Shown: one piece after another, positions 23,669 to 34,293 of the stretch
Numbering within the stretch: the first letter of the stretch is position 1
Layout: each line of letters opens with the position of its first letter
NCBI GenBank assembly: GCA_933228895.1
Contig: OW121854.1
Location: 7,443,131 to 7,507,130, forward strand
Source: Platycnemis pennipes
Lineage: Eukaryota; Arthropoda; Insecta; Odonata; Platycnemididae
Direction: 5' to 3'
Length of the DNA stretch: 64,000 nt
The notes under the pieces: generated by a model
Seen by the model: the letters and a program-made list of their open reading frames with translations, nothing else
What the model was told of the DNA's origin: nothing
Databases searched by the model: none
Program-made: the position numbers and the translations under genes

Positions 23669-24166
23669 TAGTGAAAAAATTAATCTTCTAACCACAACCA
23701 TTCACTCATAAATCAAAAATTAAAACAAGCAAAAGGTGACGCCCACCAAAAATGCTGCTGTGATAACATTGACGTCATTTTCCTCCCGTCCTTGAAGGCT
23801 TTCAGGGGAGGGGGAAGGGAGGGGAGGGGGAAGGGAGGGGAGGGGGAAGGGAGGGGAGGGGGGTTCTCGGAAGGTCTGCTCGCACAGATGCTGTCGAAAT
23901 CGCTCCCATTGGCCGAGTCAGCTGTGTCCCCTCCTTTGCGATAAGGCGAAGTAGCTTCGCGGGCTCAGTCGTGATTGGACGAAGTAGATATACGTCAGAG
24001 GTTGCACCACACCCACTTTTCCGAAAGGGTTAAAAACATCAGTTTTTCGCCGCTTATAACTCGGGAAATAATTGTCGGATAAGAAAACGGAAAAATACGG
24101 GTCATTTTATTTTACAAACTCTTATCAGATTCGGCAATAAAAAAATATGGTAAACGACTCCATTCG
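23669..24166 (+). mobile_element. Family C repeat, copy 3
   Basis: It is the reverse complement of the 7575-8052 copy from GTGAAAAAATTAATCTTCT through GGTGACGCCCACC, GTAGCTTCGCGGGCTCAG, CCACTTTTCCGAAAGGGTT and TTCGCCGCTTATAACTCGG to GTAAACGAC. It abuts the B2 fragment on its left and a B1 scrap on its right, so it probably inserted into LINE debris. Confidence 0.75.
23808..23868. repeat. 16-bp polypurine tandem repeat in family C
   Basis: About three and a half copies of a GGAGGGGGAAGGGAGG unit, all G and A on the plus strand. G-quadruplex or triplex formation is plausible. It occupies the position of the short G-rich stretch in the other family C copies. Confidence 0.85.
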
Positions 24167-24230
24167 CACCAAACATGCATCACATATCATGCATAAAAAG
24201 GATTAGTAATTATATTCTAGTCTTCTGACT
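24167..24230 (-). mobile_element. B1 LINE 3'UTR scrap
   Basis: CACCAAACATGCATCACATATC and AGGATTAGTAATTATATTCTAG match the B1 3'UTR read on the minus strand. The tail itself is missing, replaced by family C on the left. Confidence 0.6.
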
Positions 24231-24344
24231 TGCAGCCAAAAGCTACACTGAGCATTCTTCTGTTTATATTGAGGATGCTTCTGTGTTACCCGAGTTGATG
24301 AGCACCCTCTCTTCAGCAGGAAAGGTCTCCATGGGGTCATCTAC

Positions 24345-24812
24345 GCAACATTGAACCTTATTAGCGTAATCAGTCTATTAAACGAATTAAATTGGGAATC
24401 ATTGTCAGATCGCAGGTTGAAATTTACACTTAATCTCTTAAATAAATTCCAAGACCATATTTTCTGTGATGATGTTAAAAAAATTGCGAACCCCAACTTA
24501 CAATAATAGACTGGACCATGATTACAAAATTAGAGAAATTGATTGCCGAACTGACAGATTCAAAACGTCCTGTTTTCCTCGTACTATTAGGTATATGAAT
24601 AACGGTAAATATATCCAGTACGAGTGTAGCAATGGATAACATTGGTAGCTGCATGTTGGTATAAGGACTTGAAGCTAACCCAACTAACAGCATGTTTTTG
24701 CATGTTTGCTTTGCTATTTTTATCTTTTCTTAAATAGTATAGTTTCTCACCCCCTGGCACGCACCTTAATGGTGGCTTGCAGGGTATTATTTAGATGTAT
24801 ATGTATATGAAC
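24345..24812 (+). pseudogene. B1 LINE 3' end
   Basis: The plus-strand remnant covers LNELNWESLSDRRLKFTLN-like sequence and HKIREIDCRTDRFKT, then the B1 3'UTR with CAGCATGTTTTTGCATG and CCCCTGGCACGCACC. It ends in a decayed TTTAGATGTATATGTATATG tail. Several indels break the frame. Confidence 0.75.
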
Positions 24813-24944
24813 AGCTGTTAAATTGGGACTTTCGATCTAAATGAACATTGTGGTTTGAACCGAGAATCAGTCTTATTTATAACGTGGGCTGGTATGACCC
24901 TTGGTGTTTCGGGGGTACGCTGACGGTGATCTCTGTCCAGGATC

Positions 24945-25010
24945 ACTGTATTTACATATACACCTACGCAGTTCCCTTCAAGTCACCGCGAGGGAATGTG
25001 GCAGGGGGGT
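24945..25010 (-). mobile_element. B-family LINE tail scrap, degenerate
   Basis: ACATATACACCTACGCAG, then CAAGTCACCGCGAGGG and GTGGCAGGGG, follow the B tail on the minus strand with mismatches. It is directly followed by a G/C-rich block (25010-25180). Confidence 0.55.
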
Positions 25011-26151
25011 ACTCTACGCTCCCGCCCCACAATTCCCGTTCCTGTGTCGGTATTCCTCCCCCACTCCTGACCCACTTCTCCTCACCCCCTCTCGATACGG
25101 ATGCCAACCCGTCATTTGTTTCTGTCTGCCGACTTCCGCCGCGTCGTGGGTGGGAAATATCGGGGAAAGTTTCTCGAACTAAAACAACACTTCAGCCTCG
25201 CGTCAAATTCGTATTTCTCATCTTGATGTTGGCTGAAAGATATCGATGCACTGGGTGGTAATGTGACAACATTGTTCAGAGATACTCGCGGCCAGGTCTT
25301 CGCATTGACAGTTTGGATGATCTCTGACCGGATAGACTTGAGGCCTACGTTTTGATGACGTGTGTACCTAAAATAGATGGCCGCTTATTAACTCCAAATA
25401 TTCAAATGCTCTTCATCCAGATTCGATTTTCCCTGTTTATCAAATCGTGCGATAGTCTATAAGCTTACTAAAATTATAGTTTTGATTTTTATCCAAATGC
25501 GACACACATAGTTCAGACGGAGTAAACAGTTCTTTAAGTAATATTTTATGTCTTATGAGTGGTATTAGGTGGTGGGTGGTGCTTGGCTTGTGTCATTAGC
25601 TCTAATTGACGCCGCTCACGTGCTGTTTAATTACATTTTCAACTGAGGGAGTCTTTTCCCATGAGCTCTCCAATATGTCGCTTCTCGTGATCAAGGAATT
25701 TGAATGTATTCGTAAAATCTCAAGTTCCTTTCTACACTTTTGCGTAGGAGAGAATGCACATATTTGTTGATTCATGAGTTATATTTACCTTTCAATACGG
25801 TATAAGTACACACACCCAAAAATATGGATCTCAAAACGTGTTCAAGGTTGAAACCGAATTCTTCTAATTCACGTGAATTGAATGTTAAATCTTCCCAATC
25901 GTGGACACAATCACGAAATAATATTTTAATAAGATGAGCTAAAATTCTAAGTCGAAGATACACATGTTTGGAAACTGAAATGGGCCTGGAAATATATTTC
26001 GGGCATGTATGTCCTTCTGCGAACGCCAACATGCTGATATTTTCCGGTAGTAAACTCGTCCTCAAATAATGCAGTCGTTTTTTATAAAAGGAATTACTAA
26101 ATTTAAGATCTAAATAATTTAATCTGAGAACTGATCATTGAAATCAGACTC
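25011..26151. other. No gene recognised
   Basis: A G/C-rich block to about 25180, then A/T-rich sequence. A 97-codon minus-strand open frame at 25772-26065 has a fairly protein-like composition but no motif I recognise and no supporting splice sites, so I do not call it a gene. Confidence 0.45.
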
Positions 26152-26153
26152 TA

Positions 26154-26665
26154 AAAAAAGACTGTCCATGCAAAAAGTCGAGATACCCGAGTTTGAGATG
26201 TTATAGCTCAATAACCAATTAACCTATTGCAACACAGTAAACTGCATATCAAAGATAATTTATATTTCCGTTCGACTGATTTACTTTCAGATTTTTTAGT
26301 ACTGTTTAAATATTTTTAATGTGAGCTTGTATGAAAAAAGGCACGCTTTTTGCCGGTTCGAAAACCGTAGCACCACTTCATACGTTAATAACGTAGAATC
26401 TTACCACCGTATCCACCAGAAATTTTTTGTAGGTAAAAACAAGACTATAAATAATAATAATATCGGAAAAGAAAGTTGTAAAAATATAAATTATATCGGA
26501 TAAAGTTTACTACTTTCGGATATGCTATTTTCGTTATTTGAAGGCTTACGAGGTATTTTAAAGTATCTTTGGCAGCGGATGAAAGCCCATATGGCGAATA
26601 TATTAACAAAACCATTCGTGTTCTATCCTTCTATTTTATTTCGATTTTTATTTATCTTTCATTTT
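26154..26665 (+). repeat. Left terminal inverted repeat of the transposon
   Basis: The outer end is AAAAAAGACTGTCCATGC; the inner end is near TATCTTTCATTTT. It pairs with 28717-29229. I counted about six differences, for example CCGTAG versus CGGTAG around 26367 and CTTTGG versus CGTTGG near 26570. Confidence 0.9.
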
Positions 26666-26856
26666 AACGCTCCGAGATAGCTTCGCCCAGCGCTGATGCC
26701 TACCGAGGGAAGAAGGAGAAAGTTACACAGTGTTGCCAAGGTACCTCATGTGAGTCATGAATTCCCGCGGGGTACTTCCCCACTTACTCATTTCCTTGAG
26801 AGGCAAGAAACCGATGAATAGTATGCATTAGCAAAAAGACCATCACGAGGTGCACA

Positions 26857-28306
26857 ATGTGTCCGAGAACCAGTTTTTCTGAGGCCGAGGTCCGTATGGT
26901 TTTAAGTGCAATTTGCTTCTTCCGCTGCGAAGGCAAGAAGAAGGGAGACAGTAGGTTTACCGTCTACCGAACAGTTGCGGATTGCTTGGGAATTAGTTTG
27001 GTATCCGTGAAAAGGATTGCATCCAGGGATAAAACGAGTGATAAAGAAAATAGTGTTGTGAACACCGGAGAAAAAAGGGAAGTTAGGACGACCAAAAATA
27101 TACATGGACGACTTCACTTTGGGGGTTGTAAGGAGAACAGTCCACGAGTTTTATTTAAAGAGTATTTATCCGACCTTGGAGAGTTTAAAAGATAAGTTGG
27201 TTAGCTCCATGCCAGATTTCCCACCAATATCCATCAATAAATTGAGATCTATCCTCATTGAGCTCGGTTTTCGTTACAAAAAGTTGGACAGGAAGCCGGT
27301 AATGATGGAGTCTGTTTCGATTGCAGCAACTCGCCATGCTTTTCTACGAAGAGTTCGATATTTACGGCGTATTGGCTACAAAATATTTTACACCGACGAA
27401 ACTTGGTGCTCGCAGCACCATTCGTTGAAGTATGGTTGGGTGGAAAACATAGTAAACCAGGCGCAGAATAATTATTCCATTTACCGTGGACATATTCAGG
27501 AGGTACATGGATGGCGCGGAGGATTCAAGACCCCATCAGGAGCAGGGAAACGTGTAATAATTTTGCACATTGGCAGTGAGGATGGGTTTTTGAATGGTGG
27601 ACAACTGTGCATTGTTGGCTGCAAGGGAAGTGGAGACTATCACTCTGAAATGAATGCAAAGCACTTCGAAGAGTGGTTTCGGAAGATTTTGACACTGCTT
27701 CCACCAAAATCCGCTGTGGTTATTGACCAGGCTCCATACCACACCATGATTGATCCCGAAACGAAGAATCCTTCCATGGCATGGAGAAAAGCGGAAATAA
27801 TTGCGTGGTTGAAGAAAAGAGACGCGGAAATACCAACGGGTACATCAGCTTTTGAAAATTTGACCAAGGCAGAGCTGATTAATCATGCGCGTCAATATTT
27901 CGGAAAACCAGAGAGGATATTAGAGAGAATTGTGAAAGAAGTAAGAACTGACGTGGAACTTATTTGGCTACCAGTGGCGCACTGCGAGCTTAACGCCATA
28001 GAATTAATTTGGGCATATGTTAAAAATAAAATTGCAAGGGTAAACTTATCCAATGCAGCAGAGAAGGGCAATAGTGTTAAAGTGGTGCAACAGCTGTGTG
28101 TAGAGGCTCTTAATTCAGTAACTGCCGAACTCTGGGCTAATTGCATTCGACATGTGACGGAAATAGAAGAACATTACTGGGAGAAAGACTTCTTGATGGA
28201 CGATTGCAACGAAAATCAAGTCATCGCTCACTTGGACTCTGAATCCGATTCTGACGATGATGATGCTGTTTCACTGTCGGATAGCTATGAATCACAATCA
28301 GATTAG
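26857..28306 (+). pseudogene. DDE transposase (Tc1/mariner superfamily, DD91E spacing), one frameshift
   Basis: The N-terminal frame (26857 to about 27058) encodes a helix-turn-helix-like segment (RTVADCLGISLVSVKRI). The remainder is in the next frame: upstream codons TPEKKGKLGRPK (27062-27097) lead into the 400-codon ORF 27104-28306. The shift is a one-base change at about 27040-27062. In that ORF, catalytic residues appear as YTDETW (D98), VVIDQAPYH (D208) and NAIELIW (E300); 91 residues separate the second D from E. Other family marks are GSEDGF, GDYHSEMNAKHFEEWF and LPVAHCELN. The C-terminus is acidic (SESDSDDDDAVS). It acts on DNA ends to move the element. Apart from the frameshift the catalytic core looks intact. 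Confidence 0.88.
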
Positions 28307-28716
28307 TGAATGCGTAGACGTATCACCACCGACGTGCCTATTCTTGGCAAAATATATACATTGAAATAATGTAGCAAATATTTTTGTAAATAGTGTTGTA
28401 AATATTATTTTCATATAGCTATGACGACTGGCTCATGCCACGAAACCATTTTTAAAGCTGCCAATGGTGGTCCAAAGCCCGCATGAAAAAAGCTGATGGG
28501 AAATGTTACGGAGTAGCCAATGCATAATACACACCATATATCAAACTGATGAACATTTCATTGTGCAGGACAGTGCGACGTACGATACATTAATAAGCTT
28601 CGTATTCCTTGAGAAATTTCTATTTAAATGACCGCGGTAGCGGCCCGTGAGGAAGTGGCAACATGCTCCCTCCTTCCCCTGTCGCCGCTCCACTGGCTCG
28701 GCGGTCGACACGGAGC

Positions 28717-29229
28717 AAAATGAAAGATAAATAAAAATCGAAATAAAATAGAAGGATAGAACACGAATGGTTTTGTTAATATATTCGCCATATGGGCTTT
28801 CATCTGCTGCCAACGATACTTTAAAATACCTCGTAAGCCTTCAAATAACGAAAATAGCATATCCGAAAGTAGTAAACTTTATCCGATATAATTTATATTT
28901 TTACAACTTTCTTTTCCGATATTATTATTATTTATAGTCTTGTTTTTACCTACAAAAAATTTCTGGTGGATACGGTGGTAAGATTCTACGTTATTAACGT
29001 ATGAAGTGGTGCTACCGTTTTCGAACCGGCAAAAAGCGTGCCTTTTTTCATACAAGCTCACATTAAAAATATTTAAACAGTACTAAAAAATCTGAAAGTA
29101 AATCAGTCGAACGGAAATATAAATTATCTTTGATATGCAGTTTACTGTGTTGCAATAGATTAATTGGTTATTGAGTTATAACATCTCAAACTCGGGTATC
29201 TCGACTTTTTGCATGGACATGGACTTTTT
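28717..29229 (-). repeat. Right terminal inverted repeat of the transposon
   Basis: Reverse complement of 26154-26665. Because the arms are so alike, both encode the same spurious 60-codon open frame (26321-26503 plus, 28879-29061 minus). The outer end has GTCCATGTCCATGC where the left arm has GACTGTCCATGC, a small difference at the very tip. Confidence 0.9.
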
Positions 29230-29231
29230 TA

Positions 29232-30551
29232 GTAGGCTCACGTTCGATCGTTAGTGACCCGTTCACTCTCGATCGAGCTCACCGTCTTCGAACGAGGATG
29301 AAAAGTGCGATTGTATAAGGGCGATCATCAGCAGGCAATCGAACGTTACGATGTTGTCAGATTTACAGCATAATTCGCACTTATTTCTCTTATACGCATG
29401 CGCAAAGAGCTTGAAATAGTTGAATTTGTTTTAAATCATTTTGAATATTTAGAATAAATAATAAACATTACAATGCCTGCAAATTTAAGATAACTTCCTT
29501 ACGATATTATACTGGTCTCAATGCGTTCTCATATGATAAATTAATTCATAAATACATGTTATACCAAGACTTTCACTGATAAATTAAAAAAAACGTACAT
29601 TTAAATTGCCACTCATAATATTTCATTATCACTTAAATCGTGTTCTCTATAACTGAGAGTGGTAAAAAAACACTGCAAAATGTTGAAATTCTACAATATC
29701 ACTCCAGAGACTCTCGTCATCTAATTTAATTAATGTTCTTCGGTTCAATTTAAATATTTACCAAAACTACGCTCAGAAGTTTTGGCATATATATATATAT
29801 ATATATAACAAATTCAGAACATAAATTGATTAGGTTATTTATTGAAACACAATTAAATACAATCCACAAGCTAATCCCCAGCATTAAAGCAACAATCACC
29901 CTTCATTACTATTGAAACACTTTAACAGCCTCCCCCATCACATCGAAGATAAATACCTATGAAACTCACTTTTACAAGTCCGTTTTCCGCCTGTCTTTCG
30001 AGGTTTTTCTTGTATCATATATGATAACCTACTGTGAGATGTATAAGGCAGCATTAAATCATTGCCAATATGTAACTATTCCACTATGAACGTACTGGAA
30101 TGTATTCCGGTCAAAGCGAATGATTTTTTCTCTGTGGAATATCTGCTATTCGACTTAGCAGCCGACGTCTTTCCTTCGATCGTGAACCGAAAAACCTTCG
30201 GACGTAAAGTTACATAATCGCGCCTTCAATTGTTTTCGACGAATTACCCACAACACCACGGAAACCGGCTCTTAGCGGTAAAGTTACACAATCGACCCCC
30301 ATGTCTCCAGCGCACAGTGGGACAGAATTTAAAAAAATAGGAAAAAATTCCAAATTGCTTATAATTAGTTTTAATAGGACCTCCAAGACGTATCATGACA
30401 GTGAGTGGCACTTTTGTCCATAAAAACAAATTTTGAGTGATTTTTAAACAGAGTTTTAAAATGTAAGAGCAGCATAGAAAAAGTCTCCTTAAGCAAGCGG
30501 CCATAAGGTAATCATTTGAGTATAAATACCGCCAAAATTAGTGATCTCCAG
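29232..30551. other. No gene recognised; (AT)n microsatellite
   Basis: About 29240-29350 carries CpG-containing inverted words (ACGTTCGAT... and ...ATCGAACGT) that may be an old element end. 29786-29807 is an AT dinucleotide run. 30195-30295 holds a pair of direct repeats (GTAAAGTTACATAATCG and GTAAAGTTACACAATCG). The last part is the downstream flank of the RAG1-like gene; no AATAAA signal is obvious within 300 bp of its stop. Confidence 0.5.
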
Positions 30552-32703
30552 TCAATCACTTTCTGATGAATCGCTATCAGATAATACATCTTGTGTCACC
30601 GCTAAAGGATCAGGAGCCAGAAGCAGGTCCATGATGGCAGGAGCCAATAGTTTTCCTTTCCTGGGGGATATGCTTCTTAATCCAGAAATTACAGGATCAG
30701 AAGCAACCAGAAGTCGACGGAAAACGTCTTCCATGTTCGCAGACCTATTAAAATGCAATGCTTATTAATTAAAACCTATTTACACGTCAGAAAGTAAATC
30801 TAATGTTTAAAATATTTGTAAAACCCTTATTGAAGAAAACGTACCTGGAACACTTTCGCGCATGGTGTTCTCTGTATTTCTTGAAACATTTATTTAATGC
30901 CTCTTGCGCATCTTCTGAAAGCTGTCCTATTAGCAGTAACGCTGCAGACACTACCTCTGATGAATGTATCAGTATCTTGTGTAACGATGATGGCATGTAA
31001 TACCATTCATAAAGAGACACGTACAAATGAGCAGTTTCCAGGCAATATTGCTTAAATTTGATGACGTTTAATTCGTGCCCACTGGACAATGCACCGAGGA
31101 TTACAGAAAGGCGTGTGATGAAACTTTCATTAACCCCTGTAATTTTGGCCGTCAAAGTTGGGTTGGCAAAAAATCGTCTAGCCATATTGCCATCATTTGA
31201 CGAGCCGCTTCCTCCAGCCCTAGGTACATCAGGCATGAATCCAGCTTCCTTCTTAAACTGAGCCTGTACAGCGGCTTTCCTAGAGTCAAATTTGCATTTC
31301 GCAGCATCACCACTAACCTTCCATTTTTTTAAGTCGATCCGATACGAAATGTGAAGAATGAGCTCCATACTTCTTATCCATGCATGCAGCGTAGATAGCC
31401 CAAACTCAAATGTGGAATAATCGACTTTTCTTGCAACTATGGTGTCAAGTTTATTCATCTCCTTAGGTTTCGCACCGCAAATGTAGCATGATTGGGAGGA
31501 TCTTCCTGTAATGGAGGCACATACCTTCTGATCAACCATGGTAAACATGAGTTTATGCTGCACAGAAATGGTCCTATCTTGAATAGTTAATTGTGTTGGT
31601 GCCAGTGAATCAATTTCTTTATCGATGTACTTCTTGCTTGCCTTTGTACTTTCGGTTGTTTCTTTCATAAATTGAAGGCGGATTGGCCTACAGTACCGAG
31701 TAGACGAAGGTCGAGGATTGCTCCAAATAATAAGCTTCTTTCCATTACGTTGATCAGTGCCGGTGAGTAGAAGTGGAACAAAGCTAGTTACAAACAGGGA
31801 GTCGTCTCTAGCATTGCAATCAGCAAAGCTCTGTTTATAGACGCTCTGACCAAAGCTGCCATCGCATCCCCATTTACTAAAAAGTTTGAGATTCAGGTGA
31901 CACTGAGAACCAAAAGAAATGACGACAGCATCTTGAAACTGGACTAAGCGACGAGCAGTGTGGTCCAGAAGACTTTGAAGTTGTGCTTCTGCTCGAGTTT
32001 CTTCAAATTTCAAATGCTCCGGATAGCAGCGCTGCTTTGCCTCCTTTACGATCGCATATGCAGGATATAAGTTAGCGTTCCTCTGTTTTGCCCCGTTCCT
32101 CAAAATTATGTATGTTTGTCTTGACATATCACGGTCCACGAGAAGAGCAAGCGCTTCATCAGGCGTGTAGGGAGAGATGGGCTTTGCCGTGTTTGCCGCT
32201 TTGAATGCCATGCGAATCTTTTTTGCGCGCGTTGGGGTCGTGTCAATCATCTCCTTCAGTAGTTTTGCTGCGTCTTCTTTTTTCTCAGTTCGAAGATTCA
32301 TATGTGCAGCATACCCCAACTCTTCAGCAGTTCCTGACCTACGCAGTTTCGCCACCTTAAAACGCTTTCCCCTGTCAGAGCACTCTGTAAATAGCTTCCT
32401 GGGTCTGCCTACTGCGCCGTTAACTGATTTAAGACTTGTTGCTAAAGGTAGAGGAAGCTCTTCATTCAACCACTTTATGTTTGTGCTTAAAAAGAACTGC
32501 CTATTTCTACGGCAGGATTTCCATTTTGAATTTATTTTGTAGCAAAATGAGCGAACGACACTTAGGATCTTCCGCCTTTGGTTTGAATCCTCAGGAATCA
32601 ACGGCTTCACAAATAAATAGTTTGACACATGTTGTACCTGCTCAGCAATCGTACTCTTTTGCCAAAGAATGTCAATCAATTCTCGGCGCTTTGGGGTGGA
32701 CAT
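30552..32703 (-). CDS. RAG1/Transib-like DDE recombinase, two coding exons
   Basis: Exon 1 is 32703-30845 (620 codons, the last split AG|G); exon 2 is 30744-30552, giving about 683 aa. Seen in the sequence: CDGSFGQS with D281; MFTMVDQKV with D391; SCYICG with C406 and C409; DGNMARRFF at 504-512; SSLHKILIH with H575 and H580; QLSEDAQE with E597 and E601; then KKYREHHARKCSR spliced to SANMEDVFRRLL. Known for RAG1: catalytic D600, D708, E962 and zinc ligands C727, C730, H937, H942. The spacings agree closely (D-D 110 against 108; H-H 5 against 5), and the MEDV after the last helix also matches. It would bind and cut DNA in the nucleus. The RING/zinc N-terminus of RAG1 is absent; the N-terminal 250 residues are basic and unassigned. 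Only one copy is visible. It could be an active or recent transposase, or a domesticated gene. The reading frame is intact. Confidence 0.85.
30745..30844 (-). other. Intron of the RAG1-like gene (100 bp, phase 2)
   Basis: On the minus strand the donor is TTCCAG|GTACGT and the acceptor is TTTTAATAG|GTCTGCG. Without splicing the frame stops after 18 unrelated residues. With it, the sequence joins KCSR to SANMEDVFRRLL, which fits the RAG1-like family where a conserved C-terminal helix follows. Confidence 0.85.
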
Positions 32704-32720
32704 GCTGTAAGCCTGACTAG

Positions 32721-32835
32721 CTGTAAAACATAGATATACTTATAAGTAATATATGAAAAATATAAATCCGTGCCCGTGTATTTATAAACAAATGCAGGAT
32801 TTCGTAGTTCCAAAACTATCCTTACCTTAACTCAC
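32721..32835 (-). other. Probable 5'UTR intron of the RAG1-like gene
   Basis: Minus strand: consensus donor GG|GTGAGT at 32835 (an alternative GTAAGG lies 10 bp on), and a pyrimidine-rich acceptor TATGTTTTACAG ending at 32721. A second possible acceptor, GCTTACAG, ends at 32705, two bases before the ATG. The upstream exon (about 32836-32920) has no ATG, so the start at 32703 would be the first one. Confidence 0.55.
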
Positions 32836-32934
32836 CCACAAATTCTTCGCTCCAGAAGCTGCAAGCACTCACAAATCGTGGCACGATAGGTAAATTGCTC
32901 TAAACTAATTAAAATTGGAAAACTGAAACACTGG

Positions 32935-32943
32935 CTTTATATA
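32935..32943 (-). promoter_or_regulatory. Possible TATA box of the RAG1-like gene
   Basis: TATATAAAG on the minus strand, followed by TCAGTTTT (32926-32919), which resembles an insect initiator (TCAGT). The spacing of about 19 bp is shorter than the usual 30, so one of the two is probably not the true element. Confidence 0.4.
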
Positions 32944-32959
32944 GGAACGCGAAACTGTT

Positions 32960-34293
32960 CCTGTCAACTTTTCGGGCAACTCCTATTTGGGAAACCCGTA
33001 CACAGTTACTGGAACACGCAAAGTATCTGAGACAGAATTTACAATGCACTGCGGCAGCCGGCGCTGTAGAGGAGTGCCCGCAACCATGGCGAGTGGCGCG
33101 CTCGCTGTTTTACATTGTTGCAGTAATCAGTCTAGCAGATATTAGCAGCCATAAGTCTTTGTATCTGATTTACCATGGTTCCAGCTTACAATTGATATAT
33201 ATTTCATGGCGGAAATCCATGGAAATGTTGGTTGTTTGTCAACGAACGTAAATTGTAACATTTCGACCTTGGTAATCAGTTTCCATGCGCAGACTAAAGC
33301 GCATACACCCCACAGTGTTCACCGGAGACCTGAAAAGGCTTATGGATATAAAAGAGGATATATTGGAGCTCTTAAAAATGTGGCTCTATAATCCATTTTC
33401 TTTTAGACGTCACAAGCATAAAAGCTGAAACATGTAGCAGTCGCGGGACAATTTAATACCAAAATATAAGGATTCTAAAACCTTGAACTTTGCTGTCATG
33501 TCTGAGATTAACATGAAGTATCCAACAGCTTGAAATAGCTTACAATGAAAATACAAACTATTAACTATATATCTAGGAATTATATTAGGTAAAATAATGA
33601 TCTTCGTGAAATTAATTTTTTCCGTCTATTTTCGGGTCTGACCCACAGTGCAGCGGTGAATGATGGGTCGCGAATCGTTCTCACTTGTGAGCAACAGTTC
33701 TCCATGTGAACCGAATTTCTTTTGACTCTACGGAATCAACTCCCTGGAGGCTGGTCACTGTTTCCCTCCCTCCCCCCTCCAATCCCCCTCAAAACCCTTC
33801 TCTAGGACCCCTTATCTCCAAAGCAGCCACCCCCGCAGCTCCCCTCTCATTCCCACGACTCGTCAGACGAGGGATGACGATCCGGGTGCATGGGGGTGTG
33901 GGGTTCAGCGATTGTCGCTGTCACTCTCCTCGGCTGCCATGGCCACCCCCTCCCCCTCCTCCTCCTTGGCTCGGGAGGGAAGAGCGTCGCTGTCCCCTGC
34001 ATCGCCACTGACAGCGAAGACAGCCGCTCTGCCCCCTGGGGGGGGGCGTCCGCCCCTCTCGCCCGGGGCACTCTCGGCGGGGATTAACCACTCGTGCGAG
34101 CCCACACACGCTCAAAGGAGGAGGTTCTTTGGATTTTTTTATGACTTGTCCCCCACAATGCACCTCGGCCTCGAAAATCATTCGACTCCACCGAATCATC
34201 CTCTGTTATTTCAATTTTGAAAACAGATAATAAAAACTGGAACTACGCGGTTGTAACAACACCTTAACTGAAAGCTGCATCTTCCAGGTTTAA
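32960..34293. other. No gene recognised; G/C-rich 33720-34110
   Basis: 33000-33700 shows no supported feature. 33720-34110 is CpG- and C-rich with many overlapping open frames of low-complexity composition (proline- and serine-rich), which I treat as spurious. Confidence 0.45.

Larger units (their letters stand above)
26152..29231 (+). mobile_element. IS630/Tc1/mariner-type transposon with 512-bp inverted repeats
   Basis: The element runs between TA dinucleotides at 26152-26153 and 29230-29231, consistent with the TA target duplication of the Tc1/mariner superfamily. The left arm (26154-26665) and right arm (28717-29229) are inverted copies with only a handful of mismatches. Between them lies one transposase gene on the plus strand. 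The total is about 3.08 kb. The low divergence between arms points to recent activity, but the transposase has a frameshift. The protein resembles the long-spacing (DD82E-like, Sailor-type) lineage; the spacing here is 91. Confidence 0.9.

Noticed and set aside
25772..26065. 97-codon minus-strand frame
   Set aside because: Protein-like in composition but with no recognised motif, no clear splice sites and no neighbour; below the threshold for a call.
26321..26503. A 60-codon frame present on both strands (also 28879-29061)
   Set aside because: It exists twice only because it lies in the two inverted repeats of the transposon. No motif and no start context support it.
33305..33655. Further CACAGTG heptamers near 33313 and 33650 as recombination signals for the RAG1-like gene
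   Set aside because: A 7-mer is expected several times by chance in a window this size; no matching spacer/nonamer and no inverted partner.
33706..34220. Overlapping open frames around 33.7-34.2 kb
   Set aside because: Same composition effect; proline/serine/glycine-rich and mirrored on both strands.
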